From contig JBFMDN010000011.1 in assembly GCA_040753915.1 (NCBI GenBank), positions 40,475 through 104,474 on the forward strand: a stretch of DNA of 64,000 nucleotides, given 5' to 3'. The translations under genes and the position numbers were made by a program. Of this stretch, positions 52,558 through 61,952 are shown piece by piece. The notes beneath the pieces are model-generated. The model searched no databases. It saw only the letters and a list, made by a program, of their open reading frames with translations, and had not been told where the DNA came from. Position 1 is the first letter of the stretch. Each line of letters starts with the position of its first letter. The DNA is from JBFMDN01 sp040753915. GTDB taxonomy: Bacteria > Desulfobacterota > Desulfomonilia > Desulfomonilales > Desulfomonilaceae.

Positions 52558-53610
52558 TCACCACAAGCGCTGCAGCACTCTGCGTATCCTGTCTTTGACG
52601 ACCTCGTTACCGGATCGAGGCGCTTCAGACCGAGAAAGCGCTGAGGCTCGCTGGGATATCAGTGCACGAAGATCTGCCTTGGGACTGAGCTCCAGTGCCT
52701 TTTGGAACGAGCTCCGGGCCTCCTGCTTCAGCCCGTCCTCCTGGAGCATTCGTCCCAAGTGAAAGTGCGCTTGAGGGTCCCTCGGGTCCGCGGTAACGGC
52801 CCTCCTCAAGTCCTCGAGGGCTGCGGGCCGGTCTCCTGATTCCTCATGGATAAGGGCTCTTTGGACCAGCGCTCCTCTCAGTCCGGGAGAAACCGCGATG
52901 GCCATGTCAAGATCCTGTGCAGCACCATCCCGGTCTCCTGTGCGAAGACGGACGAGCGCTCTGGAATGATATGCCTGAAAGAAAAGCGAATTCAGCTCTA
53001 TGGCCCGCGAATACCACTCTAGGGCATCCTTCACCCTTCCCTGCCCAGCCAGCGCGTTTCCGGTGTGCCAGGCTGCAACCGCGGATTCCGTAGCAGGTCT
53101 TTGGGTGGATTCCAGCATCTTGATCCATACCGCGAGGTTTTCTCGCCATTCCGGCCGCGGATCGAGAGCGAGGGCTCGCCTGTACAAAGCGATGACCTCC
53201 TCTGCCGCGTCGCCACGTCTCTCCAAGATGCCTGCCAGGTTCTCAACAGCCCGATAGTTCCTCCCGTCCACCAATATCGCTTGCCGATAATCCCTTGTCG
53301 CGGCATCCTCCATCCGGGCCATTTCGTACGCCATTCCTCGGCCCAAGTAGAGAAAGGCATTAGCCGGGTACCGCCTGATACCCACCGAATACAGTCGGAT
53401 ACAGTCCTGAAAACGACCCTCGTGATACGCTCGTTCCGCTGCCTGTACGAGATCCTGCACATCCTCATCTGACCGGATTTTCACTGCGTCCGAAAGCTCG
53501 GGAAGAATGTCTCTGCTCGCGGCCGAAGGCGTTCCAACGAATCCGAGGACAAGGACCGGCACCAAGCACAGGACACTTGACAGGACCTCGGTGCACATCT
53601 GCTTTAGCAT
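52558..53610 (-). CDS. Exported TPR-repeat protein
   Basis: A 350-residue protein with a signal peptide (from MLKQMCTEVLSSVLCLVPVLVLGFVG). At least seven 34-residue TPRs follow, e.g. ERAYHEGRFQDCIRLYSVGIRRYP, GMAYEMARMEDAATRDYRQAILVD, GNALAGQGRVKDALEWYSRAIELN and GRMLQEDGLKQEARSSFQKALELSP. The C-terminus is basic. It is unrelated in repeat type to the TPR protein at 45972. The likely role is a periplasmic scaffold; no partner is indicated. Confidence 0.8.
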   Translation of the reverse strand: MLKQMCTEVLSSVLCLVPVLVLGFVGTPSAASRDILPELSDAVKIRSDEDVQDLVQAAERAYHEGRFQDCIRLYSVGIRRYPANAFLYLGRGMAYEMARMEDAATRDYRQAILVDGRNYRAVENLAGILERRGDAAEEVIALYRRALALDPRPEWRENLAVWIKMLESTQRPATESAVAAWHTGNALAGQGRVKDALEWYSRAIELNSLFFQAYHSRALVRLRTGDRDGAAQDLDMAIAVSPGLRGALVQRALIHEESGDRPAALEDLRRAVTADPRDPQAHFHLGRMLQEDGLKQEARSSFQKALELSPKADLRALISQRASALSRSEAPRSGNEVVKDRIRRVLQRLW

Positions 53611-53873
53611 CGCGCACACCTCAAAATAATCTGTGAATGCGGCATGATACCTGCATCGCCCCCGTGCTGTTTAATCATAGCAGACATGCGTCCCCGCGAT
53701 GAAGACAAAACGTGCCCGGTTTCCCTACCGGCCAACGCCACGAGCCCTGAGACCGGCCCGAGGTGCCGTCCAGCTCGAAAACACTTGTGCACCGGTACCG
53801 TTCCCCTATAGTGTTTGGCACGAGCCTCCGAGGTCAAGTGAAAAGAGTGAGGAATATTCCCGGGAGATATCCC

Positions 53874-54521
53874 ATGGCTCATGAAGACGTGAGGAGAGCT
53901 AAACCGATCTCTCAGATTGCCAGGAGTGGGAGCGTTGTCCCCCTCTTGTCTCTTGTCCTGTTCCTCGTGCCTTGTGCCTCAGCCGTTGCCGAATTGCCAC
54001 AGATTCCGTACCCAAAGCACGCGGAATACCGCATCGCCATCCACTGCTCAAAGAAAGTTCTCCAGCTTTGGAGGCACACGGAACTGATCCGGGAGTATCC
54101 GGCGGACTGTGGCAAAGGGGGCCTGGGCAAGAAGAGAGGCGGAGATCACAAGACACCGATCGGAGATTATGAAATATCCTGGATGGCCTCCCGTGCACAT
54201 TCCAAGGGATACCGGATAAGAGACGGCCGCAGTTGGTGTAAGGATAATCGCTTCGTGGACGCGAGCTCCGGGCCTGCACTCGAAAAGCTCTGGAGTGAAT
54301 CCTACGGAGGGCTCGAAGCGGCTGTTCTAAGCATTAACTATCCGAACGAGAAAGACCGCATACGCGGCTTTACCGGTGACTGCATCCATATCCACGCGGA
54401 CAAGCACCACAGCGACGGCATGCTCAAGAAGTCGTACGGGTGCATACATCTCTTTCCGTCCGATGCAAATGAGTTGTACGAATTCGTGGACGTGGGCACA
54501 CCGGTGAAATTGTTTCCGTGA
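53874..54521 (+). CDS. L,D-transpeptidase (YkuD family)
   Basis: A 215-residue protein with a signal sequence (~17-40, SVVPLLSLVLFLVPCASAVA). The YkuD domain ends with IHIHADKHHSDGMLKKSYGCIHL: the conserved H-x-D/H region and the S-x-G-C motif with catalytic Cys. KKVLQLWRHTELIREYPADCGKG is the first strand pair and KTPIGDYEISW the substrate groove. Such enzymes make 3-3 peptidoglycan cross-links or attach lipoproteins. An upstream GTG could extend the N-terminus by 12 codons. It converges with prfA, 59 bases away. Confidence 0.88.
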   Translation: MAHEDVRRAKPISQIARSGSVVPLLSLVLFLVPCASAVAELPQIPYPKHAEYRIAIHCSKKVLQLWRHTELIREYPADCGKGGLGKKRGGDHKTPIGDYEISWMASRAHSKGYRIRDGRSWCKDNRFVDASSGPALEKLWSESYGGLEAAVLSINYPNEKDRIRGFTGDCIHIHADKHHSDGMLKKSYGCIHLFPSDANELYEFVDVGTPVKLFP

Positions 54522-54580
54522 GCTAATCAACGATCTTGGAGAGAAGCCGTGATGTTCCGGATTCCAATTTCGGAACGCCA

Positions 54581-55657
54581 TCAGTGAGTGGCTTCCTTGA
54601 TGGCCTCCGTCTGATAGTGGATAATTAAAGGATCGATAATGTCTTCGAGATTCCCTTCGAGGATCAGGTCCAATTTGTAGAGCGTAAGCCCTATCCTATG
54701 ATCTGTCACCCTGTTCTGGGGGAAATTGTACGTACGGATCCGTTCAGACCTGTCTCCGGACCCCACTTGGCTTTTCCGCTCTTTGCTGATTTCCGAATGC
54801 CGCTCTGCTTCCATCATGTCCAGAAGCCTCGCCTTCAAAATCTTGAGAGCCTTGGCCTTGTTCTTGTGCTGGGATTTCTCGTCCTGGCAGGTAACGACCA
54901 CGTTTGTCGGCAGGTGCGTCACTCTCACGGCCGAGTCGGTAGTGTTGACGCTCTGCCCACCTGGTCCGGAAGATCGGTAGACGTCAATCTTGAGGTCCTT
55001 GGGATCTATACTCACTTCCACATCATCAGCCTCAGGCAGCACAGCCACAGTAACAGCGGACGTGTGGATGCGTCCCTGAGATTCGGTCACGGGAACGCGC
55101 TGGACTCTGTGAACCCCGCTCTCGTATTTCAAGCGGGAATAGGCTCCTTTTCCGTGGACCAAAGCTATCACTTCCTTCAGCCCACCAGACGCGCTCGGCG
55201 ACGAGGACATGAGCTCGACGCGCCACCCCCTCCCTTCAGCGTAACGTCCGTACGCACGAAAAAGATCGGCTGCGAAAAGCGTGGCCTCCTCTCCCCCGGT
55301 TCCAGCTCTGATTTCAAGAAACGTGTTCTTTGGATCGTTGGGATCCGTCGGGAGCAGGAGGAGGGTCAACTCTTTCTCCAGAGCTGTTTTCTTGTCCCTG
55401 AGGGCAGGGAGATCTTCGCGGGCGAGATCTACCAGCTCCGAATCTTCCCCTTCTTGAATGATCTCTTCGAGCTCCGTGATTTCTTGATTCACGTTCGTGA
55501 GCGCCCGGTACACTTTCACGATCTCGTCCAGATCGGACTGCTCTTTGGCAACTCTCTTGAGCCTTTCCGGATCAGCAATCACTTCCGGGCGAGTCAGCTC
55601 TGAATTGAGCTCTTCATAGCGCTTATTTAATTCCTCAAGCTTGTCGTAGACCTGCAT
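54581..55657 (-). CDS. prfA: Peptide chain release factor 1
   Basis: A 358-residue class I release factor. The GGQ motif is in YRSSGPGGQSVNTTDSAVR, and the stop-codon recognition motif is PVT (RVQRVPVTESQGRIHTS), the RF1 form of P-x-T that reads UAA and UAG. The chosen ATG gives the standard start MQVYDKLEELNKRYEEL. It follows the DUF1385 gene by eight bases in a rpmE / DUF1385 / prfA unit. The usual downstream methyltransferase gene prmC is not present. Confidence 0.96.
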   Translation of the reverse strand: MQVYDKLEELNKRYEELNSELTRPEVIADPERLKRVAKEQSDLDEIVKVYRALTNVNQEITELEEIIQEGEDSELVDLAREDLPALRDKKTALEKELTLLLLPTDPNDPKNTFLEIRAGTGGEEATLFAADLFRAYGRYAEGRGWRVELMSSSPSASGGLKEVIALVHGKGAYSRLKYESGVHRVQRVPVTESQGRIHTSAVTVAVLPEADDVEVSIDPKDLKIDVYRSSGPGGQSVNTTDSAVRVTHLPTNVVVTCQDEKSQHKNKAKALKILKARLLDMMEAERHSEISKERKSQVGSGDRSERIRTYNFPQNRVTDHRIGLTLYKLDLILEGNLEDIIDPLIIHYQTEAIKEATH

Positions 55658-55665
55658 AAACCGTG

Positions 55666-56634
55666 TTAGGCCGAGGTTTCGACCTTGGCCCACATCTCCT
55701 CTTTTTCCAGAGTTTTCCTGAGTGCAATCAGCGCGACCTCGATCTGATCGTCACTGGGTTCCCGAGTGGTTAATTTCTGCAGCCAAAGGCCTGGCAGGAG
55801 CATCGCATTCAGGACTGGGTTGTCCCATCTCTCTCCAAGTCGAATAATCTCATATGAGCCCCCAGCTATGGGGACGAGGAGCAAGATCTTCACGAAAATA
55901 AAGAATGCCGTGGTGAGCACCATGTTTCCCAAAAGCTCTTTGGGAGCCAGCGGGAAAACGGCTGTAAAGAGAAAAACACTCAAAACCAGGACTAGCAGCA
56001 GAAACGCCGTGCCGCAGCGAGCATGAAGGGTGGGATATTTCCTCGCGTTCTCGACCGTCAAATCCTCCCCCTTCTCATACGCATGGATCGACTTGTGCTC
56101 CGCTCCGTGATACTGGAAGACGCGCCGGATTTCCTTGAGCAGTGAAATGAGCACAATGTATCCCACGAACATGCCGACCTTGATGATACCGTCAATAACA
56201 TGGAACCAGATGCTCCTGACTCCCAGATCCGTGCCCGCCAGGAGCCCGATCCCCATTGTTGCCAGATGGGGAATGACGACAAACAAGAGGATTGCTCCGG
56301 TGAGCGCCAGGGCGATCGTGCTGCCAAGGGCCCAGGGCCCCAATTTCTCCTCTTCTTCCTCCAGGGCTTCCTGCGCAGAGTAAGTCAATGCCTGAATTCC
56401 ATTGTAGAGTGCCTCGTAGAGCACTATTGCTCCTCTAAGAAACGGTTTCTTCAAGACCGGCCACCGTTCCATGGGAGAATACCATCTGTCTTCTCGTACG
56501 GACAGATTGCCGTCCGGTCTGCGGACCACGACGGTAAACGTCTTGGGCGCCCTCATCATAATCCCTTCAATGACTGCCTGGCCACCGACCTTGATTGGAG
56601 GGAGATTACCGCTGGAACTATTGCTCACGATCAT
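55666..56634 (-). CDS. DUF1385 membrane protein
   Basis: A 322-residue protein with four to five predicted membrane segments. VGGQAVIEGIMMRAPKTFTVVVRRPDG near the start and FQYHGAEHKSIHAYEKGEDLTVENARKYPTLHARCGTAFL in the middle are the family's fixed blocks; the conserved His and Cys residues suggest metal binding. The gene is very often found between rpmE and prfA, as here, but its role is not established. Confidence 0.92.
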   Translation of the reverse strand: MIVSNSSSGNLPPIKVGGQAVIEGIMMRAPKTFTVVVRRPDGNLSVREDRWYSPMERWPVLKKPFLRGAIVLYEALYNGIQALTYSAQEALEEEEEKLGPWALGSTIALALTGAILLFVVIPHLATMGIGLLAGTDLGVRSIWFHVIDGIIKVGMFVGYIVLISLLKEIRRVFQYHGAEHKSIHAYEKGEDLTVENARKYPTLHARCGTAFLLLVLVLSVFLFTAVFPLAPKELLGNMVLTTAFFIFVKILLLVPIAGGSYEIIRLGERWDNPVLNAMLLPGLWLQKLTTREPSDDQIEVALIALRKTLEKEEMWAKVETSA

Positions 56635-56715
56635 TCGCGTTCACCACTGGACCGGAACAGAAGGTCGAGAAACATCCGAGTCGTCACCGCTGCGAATCGG
56701 AAAGTACGCGTCGCT

Positions 56716-57027
56716 TCATTTGTTCTCCGGAGAAGCTTTCTCTTTCCGCTTGGGCCTTGCCGCGGCTTTCGGTTTAGCCGGCTCCGCTTTCTTGCGCGTC
56801 TTTGCCGGCTTCCTACCGGTTGCCACAGGCTTGTCACCGTACTTTTTCATAAATCGCTCGACTCGGCCTGCGCTGTCGACGAGCTTCTGTTTTCCTGTGA
56901 AGAATGGATGACATGCGGAGCAGATTTCGAGCTTGTATTCCGGTTTGAGCGACCGGGTGTGAATTTCGGCACCGCACGCGCAGACGAACACCGAGTCGGT
57001 GAAGTTGGGATGTATGTCCTTTTTCAT
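56716..57027 (-). CDS. rpmE: Ribosomal protein L31 (zinc type) with a basic C-terminal extension
   Basis: A 103-residue protein. MKKDIHPNF, CACG and CSACHPFFTGKQKLVDSAGRVERFMKKY are the zinc-ribbon form of bL31 with all Cys ligands. GGAGGACAACCC directly before the ATG is a strong ribosome binding site. The last ~35 residues are a Lys/Ala/Pro-rich tail (KPAKTRKKAEPAKPKAAARP) beyond the normal 66-70-residue length, probably a disordered rRNA-binding extension. Confidence 0.95.
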   Translation of the reverse strand: MKKDIHPNFTDSVFVCACGAEIHTRSLKPEYKLEICSACHPFFTGKQKLVDSAGRVERFMKKYGDKPVATGRKPAKTRKKAEPAKPKAAARPKRKEKASPENK

Positions 57028-57060
57028 GGGTTGTCCTCCGGATCCTACCTTAAAAAAATT

Positions 57061-57089
57061 AATATATCACAAGTGCTCACCGGGCAAAA
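57061..57089 (-). promoter_or_regulatory. Probable extended -10 promoter of rpmE
   Basis: On the minus strand TGA-TATATT (-10 at 57061-57066 with an upstream TG), with a weak -35 TTTTGC (57084-57089) 17 bases away. It sits ~30 bases before the rpmE ribosome binding site. Confidence 0.45.
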
Positions 57090-57252
57090 GACAAAACGTC
57101 TTCCCCGAGAATGGCCAGTACCATGCTCTGCGCGCGTCGCATTCCCGTATTCCTCGAAATCTTATTGATTACCCGAGAGTGAGGCACCTGTTGTTCTACA
57201 AATCGAGAAAAATCTCAAACGCTCTCCTGTATTTTCGTTTCGGCCGGCAATA

Positions 57253-58506
57253 CTATTTGTTCATTACTTCGAGGAATTCCCGGTTGGAATCGGTCTGCAC
57301 GATCTTGTCCAACAAAAATTCCATGGCATCAACGGAGTTCATGTCAGCGAGAAGCTTCCTGAGCAACCAAATCCTCTGGAGGTCCTGTGGTTCAAGCAGC
57401 AGCTCTTCTTTTCTGGTTCCGGACCGATTGATGTCCATACAAGGGAAGACTCTCCGTTCGAGCAGGCGCCGGTCCAAATGGATTTCCATGTTTCCCGTGC
57501 CCTTGAACTCTTCGTAGATGACTTCATCCATTTTGCTGCCGGTGTCAATGAGGGCCGTGGCAATTATGGTGAGGCTCCCGCCCTCTTCTATGTTTCGGGC
57601 AGCGCCGAAGAAGCGCTTCGGCCTGTGCAAAGCATTGGAATCAACTCCACCAGAGAGAATCTTGCCACTCGGAGGTACCACGGTATTGTGGGCGCGTGCC
57701 AAGCGCGTGATGCTGTCGAGCAGGATGACCACGTCTCGCTTGTGCTCCACCAGCCTCTTAGCCTTTTCGATCACCATGTCTGCCACCTGAACGTGGCGCT
57801 GGGCCGGCTCGTCAAAGGTCGAAGAGATCACCTCCCCCTTGACCGTCCTCTGCATATCCGTCACCTCTTCGGGCCTTTCGTCGATCAACAGGACAATGAG
57901 GTAAACCTCTGGGCTATTGATGGCAAGACTGTTGGCAATCTGCTGGAGGAGAACGGTCTTCCCCGCTTTCGGTGGCGACACGATAAGACCCCGCTGGCCC
58001 TTGCCCAGAGGGGTCAGCAGATCCATGATGCGCATTGAATACGTGGTCGGACCGGTCTCGAGCTTGAGCTTTTCGTTGGGGTACAGAGGCGTCAAGTTGT
58101 CAAAAAGCACCTTGTCCCTAGCAGCTTCCGGGTCCTCACCGTTGATCGATTCCACCTTGAGGAGGGCGAAATATCTCTCGGTGTCTTTGGGCGGTCGAAT
58201 ATACCCTGAAACCGTGTCACCCGTCCTTAGACCGAACCGTCGGATTTGGCTCGGAGAGACGTAAATGTCATCGGGCCCGGGCAGATAGTTGTAATCGGGA
58301 GCCCTGAGGAATCCAAACCCGTCCGGAAGGCATTCCAACACCCCTTCCCCCCGTATCGGTGTTTCCTTCTCCGTTTGTTGGTGGGCCTGCAAAATGGCGA
58401 AGATCAATTCCTGTTTGCGCATACTGCTGGCGCCCTCAACTTCTAGCGCATTAGCAATCGCCAACAATTCACTGACCTTCTTTTCTTTCAGTTGCGCAAC
58501 ATCCAT
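57253..58506 (-). CDS. rho: Transcription termination factor Rho
   Basis: A 417-residue hexameric RNA helicase. N-terminal Rho-N helix bundle (LKEKKVSELLAIANALEVEG), RNA-binding cold-shock-like domain (GEGVLECLPDGFGFLRAPDYNYLPGPDDIYVSPSQIRRF), Walker A SPPKAGKT, Walker B DVVILLDSITRLARAHN and LERRVFPCMDINRSGTRKEELL at the C-terminus. The start at 58506 fits family length. It lies 225 bases upstream of rpmE in the same direction. Confidence 0.97.
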   Translation of the reverse strand: MDVAQLKEKKVSELLAIANALEVEGASSMRKQELIFAILQAHQQTEKETPIRGEGVLECLPDGFGFLRAPDYNYLPGPDDIYVSPSQIRRFGLRTGDTVSGYIRPPKDTERYFALLKVESINGEDPEAARDKVLFDNLTPLYPNEKLKLETGPTTYSMRIMDLLTPLGKGQRGLIVSPPKAGKTVLLQQIANSLAINSPEVYLIVLLIDERPEEVTDMQRTVKGEVISSTFDEPAQRHVQVADMVIEKAKRLVEHKRDVVILLDSITRLARAHNTVVPPSGKILSGGVDSNALHRPKRFFGAARNIEEGGSLTIIATALIDTGSKMDEVIYEEFKGTGNMEIHLDRRLLERRVFPCMDINRSGTRKEELLLEPQDLQRIWLLRKLLADMNSVDAMEFLLDKIVQTDSNREFLEVMNK

Positions 58507-58912
58507 GTGGTCGTCTCCTCGTTTCGGCTGTCGTCTCATGAGATCGATTCAATAGTGGGTCCGTCAGGAGTGCAAGACAGGTCCTACAAGCTGGCGGAGC
58601 CGCTCCTTCCGAACGCGACCCCGAGTATTATCTAGCGATATTCCTTGGTGGGAACTACGGCTCCTGGCAGGGAGTCTCATTAGTGGCTACTATGGTACTA
58701 ATCAACCCAAACGGGTCTGTCAAGAGTTTTGTACGAGCATTCGCTGCGGCCTGCGCTCGTCGTCGAGAAAACGTGACGCGCTCTGTTCGACATTTCTGCC
58801 AAGCCCAAGGTCTGGACCGTCCAATGTCCCTGGGGAGCATTATGAGATCGACCCCTCCTTTCCAGGAGAATTCGCGTTGATTCCTTCTGCCTTCCGTCGT
58901 ACCATGGGCTGC
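58507..58912. other. Divergent intergenic stretch between rho and the Hda-like gene
   Basis: About 400 bases that must hold both promoters. I see no confident -35/-10 pair, RNA gene or repeat. The ATG chosen for the Hda-like gene is one of three nearby in-frame ATGs. Confidence 0.4.
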
Positions 58913-59641
58913 ATGGATCAGCTTGTTCTCTCTCTCTCAACTCCACCACGGTATTCATTCGAGTCGCTTGTGGTGCATGAGGGAATACAACATGCCGTAA
59001 TGACAATTCATTCCACATATGCCACTCCCAAGAGGCCCCTACCCTCACTTTTTCTCCACGGTCTCCCGGGAACGGGAAAGACTCATCTCCTTAACGCCTT
59101 GGCGGAGCTCCTGCGTGAAGTTTTTCGCGAGGAGGGTCTCCGGGTCGAAATCGTGAGCGTCGAGAGTCTTGCCGCTGACGCGGCTTTCGATGAGTTGCTC
59201 GCCAACCCGGATGGCACGGCTGACCTGTGCGGAGTAGTAGTGGACAACATCCATGAAGCGCAAGGCCAGACAGCCGCGCACATCTGGAACCTCTCCAACA
59301 AGTTGACCCGCAGCGGGGCGGCTCTTCTCATGAGCTCCAGGAAGATCCCGGAAGAGACATTCCCAAACGACCCCCACATGACATCGCGGATCACGTCCGG
59401 CCTCGTCTTGGAGCTCCAGGCACCAGACGACGCGGTCAGGGTGCTCATCATTGACAAGATGGCCCGGGATAGAAGCATCCGAATTTCGCGAGACGTGGCC
59501 CATTACTTGGTTACTCATAAATCTCGGAATATCAGCGACTTAAGCAAGATCATCGGCATTCTTGATCACGCATCCCTCAGACTCAAGCGGCGCATCACGA
59601 TCCCTCTCATCAAGTCTCTCGAAAAAGACGGTGAATTGTGA
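58913..59641 (+). CDS. DnaA-like AAA+ ATPase, Hda-type
   Basis: A 242-residue ATPase equal to DnaA domain III without the DNA-binding domain IV. From the ATG at 58913 it reads MDQLVLSLSTPPRYSFESLVVHEG: QLVLSL is a sliding-clamp-binding motif, which Hda uses to dock on the beta clamp. Walker A GLPGTGKTHLLNAL; Walker B LCGVVVDNIHEA; SGAALLMSSRKIPEE and MTSRITSGLVLELQAPDD are the sensor-1 and arginine-finger regions. Hda with the clamp converts DnaA-ATP to DnaA-ADP after initiation. DnaA paralogues such as DiaA-unrelated loaders are alternatives, but the clamp motif favours Hda. Confidence 0.8.
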   Translation: MDQLVLSLSTPPRYSFESLVVHEGIQHAVMTIHSTYATPKRPLPSLFLHGLPGTGKTHLLNALAELLREVFREEGLRVEIVSVESLAADAAFDELLANPDGTADLCGVVVDNIHEAQGQTAAHIWNLSNKLTRSGAALLMSSRKIPEETFPNDPHMTSRITSGLVLELQAPDDAVRVLIIDKMARDRSIRISRDVAHYLVTHKSRNISDLSKIIGILDHASLRLKRRITIPLIKSLEKDGEL

Positions 59642-59785
59642 TCGCTTTTCCACGGTGGCAATTTTGAAAATTCCCTTGAAGTCATAGACCGAACACGGTA
59701 AAGACTCCTCAATCGTGATCTTCGGCAGCCCTCGATCTAAAGTGCAACCATCACCTAATCTTACGGAGTCAATAACCATATCGCG

Positions 59786-61171
59786 ATGACCATGAGACGA
59801 ACAAGCACGAATCGTATATGTTGCATCGCCGTAGTGGGCATAGCAGGATTCTTGTCTCTGTTCTCCCAAGCCGAACAGCCTGAGAAGGTAGCAGCCAAGT
59901 TTGCCTCCCTTTTTTTGGCGCAAGACGCGGCGGGCATCATGAAGATCATTCATCCGGACACCCGAACTGGGAAGCAAATTCGCCTGTCCGACGTACAAGC
60001 TTTCCTCAAGAGATTCCGAACTGACACTCTCAAGCTGAAGAACATTGTCATCGACCGTCGGTTCACGTCCGAGGACGGAAAGACTGAAAGATTTCAAGCA
60101 ACGCTCCTCTTCACGGGGCCTTCCCTGGACCCACGGTACCCGGATCCCTCGACCTTGAAGATGGTGTTGATTTGGGCGTTGGAAGAGCGGGAATGGTTCC
60201 TGGAGAGACCCGTCGAAATGGAATTCCTTGTCGTCTCGAACAGCTCGTACCCGACGCAACGCCAGGAAGAGCTGGCCATGCGCTTCCAGGCCTCGGCGTC
60301 GGTACTTAAGAGTATTGGACTGCCGGGAAGAGAAGACATCCCCTTGATCGGTCGTACAACTCAAGGGCCGGCAACGGCCGAGCTCAAGGAGTTGGAGAGC
60401 CTGCACGTCAAGGAACGGAGTCCCAAGGGCGTGGATCCCGGCAGCCAAGGCGTCCAGGTCCTTCTCAAGTTGGCCATGCGCAGGCCTGCGGGATTTAAGG
60501 ATTTGTATCGCGGAGAATTCGTGGGAAACTCTCCAGACAAACGACGTCCCATGCCCTGGGATGTGATTCGGGATTATGCGCTTGGCGCCGCGGAGTACGG
60601 GAAGGTTCTCGAGAAGCGAGGGAGCTACAAGACGGCCGACCACGTGTACCGATGCCTGATTTCTCTGGGGCGTCAGTGCTTCGACGAGCCCGGTGGCTTC
60701 CATTCCTACTTGTGGGGGCTGACATTTCAAAAATACGGGGTGGAGGGACTGCTAAGAATACTTCCCAAAGGCTCTGAAGAGCGCCAGCATGCCGAGAATC
60801 TCTTGTCGTTGACTTCAAGGAGGCTAGACTTGCTCCAGACCTCGCTGGAATGCCTTGACGATCTGGCTGACTACAACTCTCTGAAAGCTTCAATGCTTGC
60901 AGCCCAGGGAGAGGGAGAGGCTATATTCCGGCCCTGGGGAATCAATTCTCTTGCCATCCTAGGCCTTCGGGGAGCTCCGGCTCACCGAGCGGTTTCCCAA
61001 CAAGTCGGTGGCATGGTTTTGGTCCTCAACCCCGCCATGCAGAAAAAGGCTCTGGATGCGCTGGAATCGCCGGCTCTTACCTCTGTCCCAGAGGTCTCGT
61101 CCTTCGTTAGGCATCAAGTGGAATGGGTCCGGACACACCGAGTGTACGGAGCGACGCAGGCGTTCCGTTGA
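59786..61171 (+). CDS. Hypothetical exported protein
   Basis: A 461-residue protein with a short signal sequence (~9-30, ICCIAVVGIAGFLSLFSQAE). The next ~120 residues resemble an NTF2-like or DUF4878-type lipid/peptide-binding fold (AAKFASLFLAQDAAGIMKIIHP followed by strands), an assignment I hold weakly. The rest is helical with no recognised domain. It lies between the Hda-like gene and recO on the same strand, 18 bases before recO, so it is probably read with recO. Function unknown. Confidence 0.65.
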   Translation: MTMRRTSTNRICCIAVVGIAGFLSLFSQAEQPEKVAAKFASLFLAQDAAGIMKIIHPDTRTGKQIRLSDVQAFLKRFRTDTLKLKNIVIDRRFTSEDGKTERFQATLLFTGPSLDPRYPDPSTLKMVLIWALEEREWFLERPVEMEFLVVSNSSYPTQRQEELAMRFQASASVLKSIGLPGREDIPLIGRTTQGPATAELKELESLHVKERSPKGVDPGSQGVQVLLKLAMRRPAGFKDLYRGEFVGNSPDKRRPMPWDVIRDYALGAAEYGKVLEKRGSYKTADHVYRCLISLGRQCFDEPGGFHSYLWGLTFQKYGVEGLLRILPKGSEERQHAENLLSLTSRRLDLLQTSLECLDDLADYNSLKASMLAAQGEGEAIFRPWGINSLAILGLRGAPAHRAVSQQVGGMVLVLNPAMQKKALDALESPALTSVPEVSSFVRHQVEWVRTHRVYGATQAFR

Positions 61172-61189
61172 CAAGGTGAAGAGGAATTC

Positions 61190-61939
61190 GTGGTCCAATC
61201 GATTATCCTGAGAAAACAGGCGTGGGGAGAAGCGGATGAGCTTGTAGGTTTCCTGACCAGGGATCTCGGCTGGCTTGCCGGAGTGGCAAAGAATTCACGT
61301 AAGAGCCGCGTACGATTCGGAGGGCACCTTGAGCCGCTCACGCTCGTGGACCTTACTATAAGGCCGCGAAAGAAGGATACCCTCGTATGGATTGATGACT
61401 CGAATCTCGTGAAGGGCTTCACGAGAGTACGATCAGAGCTTCTGAAGGTGTCCTGGTGCTCATATTTTCTGGAGCTCTCCTCACTGCTCCTGCCGGAAGC
61501 CTCACCCGAGCCGGAAGTTTTCGATTTTCTCCTTTCTTTTCATGACCTTCTCGACACCTCGGACCCCGGGAAATTTCGCCTCCTCCTGGAAGAAATTCGG
61601 CTGCTCGGTCTGCTTGGCTACGGACCGCAATTCTACATATGTCCTGCATGTGCCACAGGACTCGATCCGGGCCAGGACGCTTTGTTCTCACCTGCAACAG
61701 GGGGGGTGTGTCATCTCTCCTGTGTGGACCTTGATCGAGAACGGAGCGTTGCTATTTCCCCCGATACTCTTGCGGCTGTCAGAAAGGGGCTTGAATCGGG
61801 AGCGCGTGTGGTCGATCGGCTCAGACTCGGGAATAAGGGGCTTGGTGAGCTCAGGAGGGCCCTTTCTGCACTGGTGCGACACCTGCGAGGGGCAGACATA
61901 AACTCATTGACATTCCTCGAAAAGATGGGGTCCTGGTAA
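61190..61939 (+). CDS. recO: DNA repair protein RecO
   Basis: A 249-residue protein starting with GTG at 61190. N-terminal OB-fold (QSIILRKQAWGEADELVGFLTRDLGWLAGVAKNSRKSRVRFGGHLEPLTLVDL), then the helical core and a zinc-finger-like segment (ICPACATG ... GVCHLSC). RecO loads RecA on SSB-covered DNA with RecR. It converges with the coiled-coil lipoprotein gene, 13 bases away. Confidence 0.92.
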   Translation: MVQSIILRKQAWGEADELVGFLTRDLGWLAGVAKNSRKSRVRFGGHLEPLTLVDLTIRPRKKDTLVWIDDSNLVKGFTRVRSELLKVSWCSYFLELSSLLLPEASPEPEVFDFLLSFHDLLDTSDPGKFRLLLEEIRLLGLLGYGPQFYICPACATGLDPGQDALFSPATGGVCHLSCVDLDRERSVAISPDTLAAVRKGLESGARVVDRLRLGNKGLGELRRALSALVRHLRGADINSLTFLEKMGSW

Positions 61940-61952
61940 GCGGCAGATTCGG

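Noticed and set aside
54698..55603. 301-codon plus-strand frame opposite prfA
   Set aside because: Antisense to a highly conserved housekeeping gene.
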